The translations under genes and the position numbers were made by a program. Below are positions 6,034-12,484 of a DNA stretch of 13,475 bases, one piece after another (position 1 is the stretch's first letter; every line of letters begins with the position of its first letter). The notes beneath the pieces were generated by a model. The model did not search any database. It had not been told where the DNA came from and saw only the letters and a list, made by a program, of their open reading frames with translations. The DNA is from an uncultured Eubacteriales bacterium (GTDB taxonomy: Bacteria; Bacillota; Clostridia; Lachnospirales; Anaerotignaceae). The stretch covers positions 1-13,475 of the forward strand of contig CAKQPE010000047.1 of NCBI GenBank assembly GCA_934256695.1. The letters run 5' to 3'.

Positions 6034-9000
6034 ATGAAAAGAAAACAGATTTTAAGCAGTATGGTGGTTTTAAGTCTGCTTACATCTTCCGTACCGGCAG
6101 GGGTATATGCTCAGGAAGGTTTAGCAGTTAATGAAGGTGTTTCTGCCGAAAATAGAAAAGCTGAAGAAACAAAAGACGAAGTCAAGGAAGAACCAAAAGA
6201 GGAGTTAAAAGACGAAGTCAAAGAGGAATCTAAAGAAAAATTAAAAGAGGAAGTCAAAGAAGAACCGAAAGAAGAATTAAAAGACGAAGTCAAAGAAGAA
6301 CCAAAAGAAGAAACAAAAGACGAAGTCAAGGAAGAACCAAAAGAGGAAACAAAAAACGAAGTCAAAGAAGAAACGAAAGAGGAAATAAAAGACGAAGTCA
6401 AGGAAGGACAACAGAAGGGTGCTTTTGAAAATCCTTACGAAGGTATTCTTACAGACGAAGAAGCCGAAATAATAGAAAAAGACCAGAGCGAACTTTCTCT
6501 TGACGAACAGGTGATTTATGTTGAGGCTGCACAAAAACTTAACGGTGGCATCTCTTTAATGAGCCTTAACGGTGAAGCAGAGGAAACAGAGACAAGCGTA
6601 CCTGTTGAGCATATATTCCTTATTTCAAGCGGAGAACAGCTTAATGACCTTGCAGCTAAAATTCAGAGAAACGAAACTTATTTTAACGGAACAAAAAGCT
6701 GGGCAGAGGCAAGTTTTGAGTTAGTGGGAGATATTTCTTTATCAGAATATGAAGATAACTGGATAGGCATAGGAACAGCGTCAAATCCGTTTAAAGGTAC
6801 ATTTGACGGAAACGGATACGAAATAAACGATTTTATATCAAATCAGTATTCTTTGTTCAACATTACGGAAAATGCCACAATAAAGAATTTAACTGTTTAC
6901 GGTAAGTTAGAGGTAACTATAAGCAATGACGGCAATACAGGCGGTATAGTTGGCAAGGCAACAAATTGTATTATCGACAACTGTATTTCTAATGTATATG
7001 TATATAATAGACAGTACGGATATACAGGCGGTGTAGTAGGCTATGCTGAAAATACACAAGTTACAAACTGCAAAAAAATGAATCATGTATATGCGGATCA
7101 TAATTTTGCAGGCGGAATTATAGGATATATGATAGGCGGAAAGGCGGAAAACTGTATTGCTGACGGAATTAATGTAAAATCTGAGGATTATGCAGGCGGA
7201 ATTGTTGCTTATGCAGAAGATGGTGCCGAAATAAAGAATTGTTCTTTAACAGGTGGATACAGAATCGGTACTGATAACTATGCGGGTGGTATAGCAGGTT
7301 ATATAGCAAATTCTGTTTTAATAGAAAACTGCTATTCGGAAGGAACTATACGTGCAACAGATATATTTGCCGGAGGAATAACAGGTTATGCGTCAGATTC
7401 CACTATAGAAAACTGTTATTCGGAAGCTCTGGTGTCATCCGGCAGAAATTTCGCAGGCGGCATAGCCGGAGAAATTACTGGCAGTTCAAAAATAAGCAAC
7501 TGCTATGCAATTTGCGATGATATGTACAGCGGAATAATGGCAGAAGGTATGTTTGCCGGAGGTATTACAGGCCATATATACGGCGGAACAGTGGAAAACT
7601 GTTATTCAACAGCTAATGTTCGAGGTGACAGATTTATAGGCGGTATAAGTGGATATTTATGCAGTGATTCCAAAGGCAACACAGGAAAAATAACAAACTG
7701 CTATTCAACATCGTATATAAGTTCCGGAAGCGGCAATTCAGATGTATTTGACGGCGGTATAACCGCTTATGCCTCTGATGATACCGAAATAAGCAACTGT
7801 GTTTATCTTGGTGATGAAATATATGAAAGAAATGCCGATAAGAATCTTTTTATGACCCGTATAGCATACATAGCCGGAGAAAATGTTACTTTAAACAACA
7901 ACTATGCCTGGGAAGGAACAAAATTAAATTATGATAAGGATATATTAATTGAAGTTACCGAAAAAGGCACAGACAAGGCAGACGGTGCGGATATTAAATA
8001 TTCCGACGGAAAACTTGACAAACAGTTCAGCGAAATATTTACAGGCGGAAACTGGACATTTGAAGAAAATAAACTTCCTATACTTAACATGGGTACGGAA
8101 GAAACAAGCGAACTTCCGGAATATATAACAGGCTATACTCCAAGCTATGAATATAAATTTGAAGGCGAAGGAACGGAACAGAACCCTTATATTATAAGTT
8201 CACTTAAAGACCTTGAAGGTCTCAGAGATAATGTAAATAATGACAGAAAGACATACGAGGGCAAGTTCTTCAAACAGACAGCCGATATTGATATGTCGGA
8301 GTTGGAAAACTGGTATTCCATAGGCCATGATTACGGCAATGCTCCTTATTTCTTCAAGGGAACGTATGACGGAGATAATCACAAGATAAGCAATATGTAT
8401 TCTTCTTCATATTACAACACGGAAAATACAGGACTTTTCAAGGATCTTGAAGGAACAGTTAAAAACCTCATTCTTGAAAACTGCGAAGTTAAAAACAACA
8501 GCGGTGCTGTGGGAATGATAGGTATTTTGGCAAAAGCCGCAAAGAATGCAACAATAATAAACTGCCACGTAACAGGTGGAAAGGTAAGTTCAGCCGGTGA
8601 TGATGTAGGCGGACTTATAGGCAATATATATGCCTATGAAAATGATACCGTAATTAAAAACTGCTCATTTGAAGGTGAAGTCATCGGCAGCGGTAATGTC
8701 GGCGGTATAGTCGGAACTTCGGAAGGTGCGGAAATATCGGAATGTTATTTTAAAGGCAATTTATCGGGAAATCACCGTTATATAGGCGGAATATTGGGTT
8801 ATGTTCCGAGCGACTCGGTTACTTTAAAAACATCAAAGAAAACAACAATAACGGACTGTTATACAAAAGTAGCTTTAACAGGTAAAGGCAGCTTTATAGG
8901 TGGAATATTAGGCAATATTCGAGGTGATGCAGAAGTAACAGACTGCTATGTTACAGGTACAGTAGAAAATAAATACGGAAATATGGCAGGCGGAATAGTC

Positions 9001-11724
9001 GGCTCTTATATAGGAAGAAGCCTTGAGGTAAAAAACAATGTTTCATTGCTTGACAGTATTAATGCCGGCGGAAGTTCTGCAGGACGTATACTCGGATATA
9101 GTTCTACTGATAATGGTTTAACATTGGAAAATAACTATTCGTGGTTAGGCACAAAAGTAAAAGGTAATCCTGTAAGTACGTCGGACAAAAACAGTTCAGA
9201 CGGCAAAGGCTTTTTATATTATGAAGGCGAGCTTGAAAAACAGTTAAGCGAAGTATTTACAAACAAGGACGTATGGACATTTGAGGACAACAAACTGCCT
9301 GTACTCAAAAATATCTCCAATGCACAGGACAACGCACTTCCTTCCTATTTTGAAGGACATCTGTTTGAAGGGGAAGGAACGGAACAGAACCCATATATCA
9401 TAAGTTCTTATGCAGACCTTGCAAAATTAAGTGATTTGACAAACAGCAAGGGAAAAACTTTCAGCGGAAAGTTCTTTAAACAGACAGCGGATATTATTTA
9501 CTACGATTACTATAACAGTTGGATTGCCATAAAAGATTTTGAAGGAACATACGACGGCAACGGAAAGACCGTAACTAATGTTCTCGGTGTATTTAATAAC
9601 CTTAAAGGTACTGTTAAAAATCTTAACATGGAAAATATGTATCGTAGCAATGATGTGACGGAAAGCACTTTCGGTGTATTGGCAAATACAACCGAGGGAA
9701 AAATAATAAACTGCCATGTGAAAAATGTTAATATAGAAGCAAATGATAAAGATAATATAGGTTTAATTACAGGCGAGCTTAAAAATAGAGGTTTAATCGA
9801 AAACTGCTCTGCCGAGGGAGAAATAGCAGGACGATGGTATTTAGGCGGAATAGTCGGAAAAAGCTATGGTGAAGTTAAAGGCTGTACATTTAAAGGTAAA
9901 TTAATTATAAATGGTGGCAATGCCGGTGGAATAGTCGGAAAAAGCTATGGAACTATATCAAATTGCAGTTCTTCAGGTGAAATCGAAAATAAGGGAGACA
10001 GCTACTATATAGGCGGAATAGTAGGAACTTTATATGGCAATGTAAATAACTGTTATTCTACAATAGTGAAATCAGACGGAATGGGATTAGGAGGTATAGC
10101 AGGAAGAGCTTATATGGGTTCACCTTCAATTATAGAAAACTGTTATTATTTAGGAAAAGATATATCAAACGGCAGTGTAACAAGCGGAATTGTTTCACAG
10201 CTTGAAATTGGAGTCAGAATTAAGCATTGTATGGTATTCTTAGAAAATATAAGCGGAGAGTCACAATATATAAGACGTATCGGTTGGGGTGAAAGAGACT
10301 CATATTATGATGACAACTACGCTTGGAGCGGAATGAAACTTAACGGTAACATTGTTAAAAACGGTGCATTAGATAACGATAACGGTGCAGACGTAGAACT
10401 TGTTGACGGAAAAGTATATTACAACAATGCGGAATTTGACTGGGAGGCAAACGGTTTCACAGAAGAAAACGGCTGGGTTTTCTCTTCAAAGCCTTATGAA
10501 ATGCCTAAGTTAAAGAACGATACGGCTTTCCCTGTACTTACACTTGCACAGCAGGCATACAGCGAAATAAAGATAAACGAAACTCCGCAGGTATTTACTT
10601 ACGGTGACGAAAATATTAAGTTTGTCGTAAAAGATGTTGAACCGAATACGGTTAAAGACGGATTTAAGGTTGAATATCTTGTTGGTGATACATGGACAGA
10701 AAACGCCCCTGTAAATCCAGGAAAATATAATGTAAAGGTAAGCCATGACAAGGTATCGGATGACGTAAGCGGTATTGAAAAGGTTATCGAAAACGGTCTT
10801 GTTATCAATAAAGCAAATCTGGCTATAGCTCAGGCACCGACAGTGGAAGAAAATGTCAAAGTAGGAACAGCACTTTCCGACTGTGCAATAAGCGGCGGAA
10901 AAGTAACAGGCGTTGACGGCAAAGAAATAACAGGTACATGGGCATGGAAAGACGGTTCGGAAATACTTTCCACAGCAGGAACAGTAAGCAAAACAGCAGT
11001 ATTTACACCGGATAACGATAATTACAACAATATTGAGACAGAAGTTGAAATTACCGTAAACAGGAAAAAGAGCGAAGGAACAAGCGACCCAAGCTATTCG
11101 GGCGGAGGTTCTTCAAGCTCGGACAAGAAATATACAATCAAGTTTGAAACTGACGGCGGAAACACCATAGAAGCCGAAAAGACAAACGGAAAGATAACAG
11201 AACCGGAAACACCGGAAAAAGAAGGATATACCTTTGACGGCTGGTATACAGACAAAGAACTTACAAAGAAGTTTGATTTCGACAAAGCCGTAAGCGGAAA
11301 CGTAACTCTTTACGCTAAGTGGACGGAAAACACAGAAGAAAGCATTGAAAACAAGCAGATAATTCTTACAATTAACGAAAAAGAAGCTGTTGTTTTCGGA
11401 AATGCCGTTATTAATGATGTTGCACCGGTAATAGTAAACGGCAGAACAATGCTGCCTATAAGATTTATAGCAGAGGCATTGGGAGCAACAGTAGACTGGA
11501 ATGATGCAGAAAAGAAGGTAACAATAAAATCAGATGATAAAGAAATTGTTATCTATATCGGCTCAGACACAGCTTATATAAACGGTGTTGCGGAAAAACT
11601 TGACGTTAAGGCATTTATCAAAGACAACAGAACATATCTGCCATTGAGATTCATATCCGAAAATCTCGGTGCAGATGTTCAGTGGATAGCGGAAGAAAAG
11701 AAAGTAGTAATAACAAAGAAGTAA
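6034..11724 (+). CDS. Giant secreted GLUG-repeat surface protein (putative adhesin)
   Basis: A 1896-residue exported protein, probably displayed on the cell surface and acting in adhesion or binding (inference from architecture). In order: signal peptide 1-26 (MKRKQ, hydrophobic core, cut after VYA); a highly charged stalk of 12-residue KE repeats (46-128); three large blocks of GLUG-type beta-helix rungs at about 189-700, 709-1105 and 1111-1505; two Ig-like/MBG-like domains (about 1510-1594 and 1595-1677); a Ser/Gly linker (about 1678-1697); one Flg_new/InlB-B repeat with the GYTFDGWYTDKELTKKFDF motif (about 1699-1767); and a copper-amine-oxidase-N type domain (about 1773-1896) with paired RTMLPIRFIAEALGA and RTYLPLRFISENLGA motifs. 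There is no LPXTG motif and no C-terminal membrane anchor, so retention must be by another route or it is released. I see no HExxH or other protease motif, so it is not an M26-type IgA protease despite sharing GLUG repeats. The ATG follows AAGGAGGGG at 6021-6029. Single gene with its own promoter and terminator. Confidence 0.9.
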   Translation: MKRKQILSSMVVLSLLTSSVPAGVYAQEGLAVNEGVSAENRKAEETKDEVKEEPKEELKDEVKEESKEKLKEEVKEEPKEELKDEVKEEPKEETKDEVKEEPKEETKNEVKEETKEEIKDEVKEGQQKGAFENPYEGILTDEEAEIIEKDQSELSLDEQVIYVEAAQKLNGGISLMSLNGEAEETETSVPVEHIFLISSGEQLNDLAAKIQRNETYFNGTKSWAEASFELVGDISLSEYEDNWIGIGTASNPFKGTFDGNGYEINDFISNQYSLFNITENATIKNLTVYGKLEVTISNDGNTGGIVGKATNCIIDNCISNVYVYNRQYGYTGGVVGYAENTQVTNCKKMNHVYADHNFAGGIIGYMIGGKAENCIADGINVKSEDYAGGIVAYAEDGAEIKNCSLTGGYRIGTDNYAGGIAGYIANSVLIENCYSEGTIRATDIFAGGITGYASDSTIENCYSEALVSSGRNFAGGIAGEITGSSKISNCYAICDDMYSGIMAEGMFAGGITGHIYGGTVENCYSTANVRGDRFIGGISGYLCSDSKGNTGKITNCYSTSYISSGSGNSDVFDGGITAYASDDTEISNCVYLGDEIYERNADKNLFMTRIAYIAGENVTLNNNYAWEGTKLNYDKDILIEVTEKGTDKADGADIKYSDGKLDKQFSEIFTGGNWTFEENKLPILNMGTEETSELPEYITGYTPSYEYKFEGEGTEQNPYIISSLKDLEGLRDNVNNDRKTYEGKFFKQTADIDMSELENWYSIGHDYGNAPYFFKGTYDGDNHKISNMYSSSYYNTENTGLFKDLEGTVKNLILENCEVKNNSGAVGMIGILAKAAKNATIINCHVTGGKVSSAGDDVGGLIGNIYAYENDTVIKNCSFEGEVIGSGNVGGIVGTSEGAEISECYFKGNLSGNHRYIGGILGYVPSDSVTLKTSKKTTITDCYTKVALTGKGSFIGGILGNIRGDAEVTDCYVTGTVENKYGNMAGGIVGSYIGRSLEVKNNVSLLDSINAGGSSAGRILGYSSTDNGLTLENNYSWLGTKVKGNPVSTSDKNSSDGKGFLYYEGELEKQLSEVFTNKDVWTFEDNKLPVLKNISNAQDNALPSYFEGHLFEGEGTEQNPYIISSYADLAKLSDLTNSKGKTFSGKFFKQTADIIYYDYYNSWIAIKDFEGTYDGNGKTVTNVLGVFNNLKGTVKNLNMENMYRSNDVTESTFGVLANTTEGKIINCHVKNVNIEANDKDNIGLITGELKNRGLIENCSAEGEIAGRWYLGGIVGKSYGEVKGCTFKGKLIINGGNAGGIVGKSYGTISNCSSSGEIENKGDSYYIGGIVGTLYGNVNNCYSTIVKSDGMGLGGIAGRAYMGSPSIIENCYYLGKDISNGSVTSGIVSQLEIGVRIKHCMVFLENISGESQYIRRIGWGERDSYYDDNYAWSGMKLNGNIVKNGALDNDNGADVELVDGKVYYNNAEFDWEANGFTEENGWVFSSKPYEMPKLKNDTAFPVLTLAQQAYSEIKINETPQVFTYGDENIKFVVKDVEPNTVKDGFKVEYLVGDTWTENAPVNPGKYNVKVSHDKVSDDVSGIEKVIENGLVINKANLAIAQAPTVEENVKVGTALSDCAISGGKVTGVDGKEITGTWAWKDGSEILSTAGTVSKTAVFTPDNDNYNNIETEVEITVNRKKSEGTSDPSYSGGGSSSSDKKYTIKFETDGGNTIEAEKTNGKITEPETPEKEGYTFDGWYTDKELTKKFDFDKAVSGNVTLYAKWTENTEESIENKQIILTINEKEAVVFGNAVINDVAPVIVNGRTMLPIRFIAEALGATVDWNDAEKKVTIKSDDKEIVIYIGSDTAYINGVAEKLDVKAFIKDNRTYLPLRFISENLGADVQWIAEEKKVVITKK
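6169..6408 (+). repeat. In-frame 36-bp tandem repeats encoding KDEVKEEPKEE units
   Basis: Six full 12-codon units plus a partial seventh (IKDEVKEG), with consensus (T/L)KDEVKEEPKEE, start at residue 46 of the giant protein. Units differ by few codons (for example ESKEK, EETKEE). The encoded stretch should be an extended, highly charged helix or stalk lifting the beta-helix blocks away from the wall. At DNA level the units are similar enough for slippage or recombination to change copy number without breaking the frame. Confidence 0.9.
8158..10545 (+). repeat. Large duplicated modules (blocks 2 and 3) within the giant gene
   Basis: Blocks starting at 8158 and 9364 both open with the 15 residues FEGEGTEQNPYIISS, encoded by almost identical DNA. 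Both continue with a related D-L...GK-FFKQTADI...F-GTYDG...N...GTVKNL segment, then GLUG rungs, then a closing segment of the form NNYxWxGxKxxG...FTxENxWxFxxxxxPxLK. Block 1 (from about 6598) has the same opening and closing logic but lacks the FEGEGTEQNPY start. The gene therefore appears to have grown by duplication of whole domains of about 400 residues. Confidence 0.75.
9847..9950 (+). repeat. Recent rung duplication in block 3
   Basis: An identical 23-base stretch encoding GGIVGKSYG occurs at 9847-9869 and 9928-9950, exactly 81 bases (27 codons) apart, one beta-helix rung length. Perfect DNA identity here, against only protein-level similarity of the other rungs, points to a recent duplication or gene-conversion event inside the repeat array. 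Confidence 0.7.
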
Positions 11725-11740
11725 ATATTTGATTTTACAC

Positions 11741-11776
11741 AAAAACGGTGCCGATTTTATCGGCACTGTTTTTTGT
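11741..11776 (+). terminator. Rho-independent terminator of the giant gene
   Basis: A long stem, AAAAACGGTGCCGAT (11741-11755) with ATCGGCACTGTTTTT (11759-11773, one G-T pair), has a TTT loop and a T run. It begins 16 bases after the stop codon. Confidence 0.9.
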
Positions 11777-11781
11777 GCTAA

Positions 11782-12038
11782 ATATAAATTTATCGAACCG
11801 AAAGACCTTGGGGTTTCACCCCAAACCCTGAAAATTTTTTGAAAAAAATTTAGTAAAACTTTTGGTAAAATGCAATTTCATTGCATTTTTTGTAAATCCA
11901 TTAACGGAAATTTTATAATTAATCCCAAAATACCGTGACTTTGTCACGGTATTTTACTAAAAGTTTAGGTCAAGCCTTTTCAAAGGCTTGCAGGTGTGGA
12001 CGGAGTCCACGGTTTTTATCAGTTCGATAAATTTATAT
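11782..12038. repeat. 257-bp element with 17-bp terminal inverted repeats and five hairpins (MITE-like)
   Basis: The ends ATATAAATTTATCGAAC (11782-11798) and GTTCGATAAATTTATAT (12022-12038) are perfect inverted repeats. Inside are TTGGGG/CCCCAA (11808-11824), AAAATGCAAT/ATTGCATTTT (11867-11889), a 13-bp stem with arms AAAATACCGTGAC/GTCACGGTATTTT (11927-11955), CAAGCCTTT/AAAGGCTTG (11971-11990) and GTGGAC/GTCCAC (11996-12010). A longer-range 16-bp pairing joins 11856-11871 to 11951-11966. It contains no ORF of note and fills the gap between two genes that each have their own signals. This is what a non-autonomous mobile element or a dispersed structured intergenic repeat looks like. No clear target-site duplication is seen. 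Confidence 0.7.
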
Positions 12039-12047
12039 CTTTATGTC

Positions 12048-12075
12048 TTTTAATTTTTTAAAAACTATGTATAAT
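12048..12075 (+). promoter_or_regulatory. Probable promoter of the DUF896 gene
   Basis: A perfect TATAAT (12070-12075) lies 34 bases before the ATG at 12110. The -35 region is weak; the best candidate is TTTTAA (12048-12053) with a 16-base spacer. It begins right after the inverted-repeat element, so the element may have been inserted just upstream of this promoter. Confidence 0.5.
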
Positions 12076-12109
12076 ATAAACTACAAACAAAAGAATGGAG
12101 GAGCTGCAT

Positions 12110-12343
12110 ATGTCACAGGAAAAAGAATCGGCAAGACTTAAAAGAATAAATGAATTGGCACATAAAGCAAAGACAGAAGGACTTACGGAGACAGAAAAAG
12201 CCGAACAGGCAAAACTCAGAACGGAATACCTTATTGATTTTCGTAAAAGAGTAAGGGCGCAGATAGAAAATATTGAAATAGTTGATGAAAAAGGAAATAA
12301 AACACCTATACAGAGAAAGATAAAGCTTGACGGAGAAGTCTGA
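12110..12343 (+). CDS. DUF896 (YnzC-like) small protein
   Basis: A 77-residue cytoplasmic protein of the DUF896/UPF0291 family, of which Bacillus subtilis YnzC, in the SOS-linked yneA operon, is the known example. The conserved core is clear: RLKRINELAHKAKTEGLTETEKAEQAKLRTEYLIDFRKRVRAQIENIEI, a helical hairpin followed by a charged, probably flexible tail. Its molecular function is not established. I chose the ATG at 12110 because GGAGGAG (12097-12103) is 6 bases upstream; an in-frame ATG at 12095 overlaps that ribosome site and adds only five residues (MEELH) not typical of the family. It is monocistronic, with a promoter at about 12048-12075 and a terminator at 12371-12404. I saw no obvious LexA box by eye. 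Confidence 0.9.
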   Translation: MSQEKESARLKRINELAHKAKTEGLTETEKAEQAKLRTEYLIDFRKRVRAQIENIEIVDEKGNKTPIQRKIKLDGEV

Positions 12344-12370
12344 AAGAATTTATTTTCTTAAAAAATTTTT

Positions 12371-12404
12371 AAAACAGTGCAAAATACACTGTTTTATTTT
12401 TTTT
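12371..12404 (+). terminator. Rho-independent terminator of the DUF896 gene
   Basis: AAAACAGTG (12371-12379) pairs with CACTGTTTT (12387-12395), with a 7-nt loop, followed by A and then eight T residues. It separates the DUF896 gene from the promoter at 12411. Confidence 0.9.
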
Positions 12405-12410
12405 ATAAAA

Positions 12411-12455
12411 ATCATACTTAGGAATGATGTTTAAATAAAATATATTTGCTATAAT
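12411..12455 (+). promoter_or_regulatory. Promoter with dyad operator, upstream of the STAND regulator gene
   Basis: ATCATACTTAGGAATGATGT (12411-12430) differs from the sequence at 5927-5946 at one position. The extended -10 TGC-TATAAT (12447-12455) begins 39 bases after the motif start, exactly as in the giant gene's promoter. The -35 position (12427-12432, ATGTTT) is poor, again suggesting dependence on an activator bound at the dyad ATCATAC-TTAG-GAATGAT. Initiation near 12462 would give a leader of about 23 bases. Confidence 0.7.
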
Positions 12456-12484
12456 TAATAAAAACAGTGAAAGGAAGTGAAAGA

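Noticed and set aside
6169..6408. 36-bp periodic repeats as a CRISPR array
   Set aside because: The units are contiguous with no spacers, are in frame and code for a charged repeat inside a large protein. No cas genes are present.
6111..6534. Long minus-strand open frames opposite the KE repeat region
   Set aside because: Repetitive GAA/AAA codons remove stops on the opposite strand. The translations are low-complexity Ser/Phe repeats with no independent start signals.
6034..11724. IgA1-protease (M26) identity suggested by GLUG repeats
   Set aside because: No HExxH zinc-protease motif is visible and the C-terminal half consists of binding-type domains.
11650..11724. C-terminal LPXTG sorting signal on the giant protein
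   Set aside because: The protein ends in a charged copper-amine-oxidase-N type domain (EEKKVVITKK) without LPXTG, hydrophobic span or basic tail.
12095..12109. Upstream ATG start for the DUF896 gene
   Set aside because: It overlaps the GGAGGAG ribosome site. The ATG at 12110 has proper spacing and gives the family's usual N-terminus.
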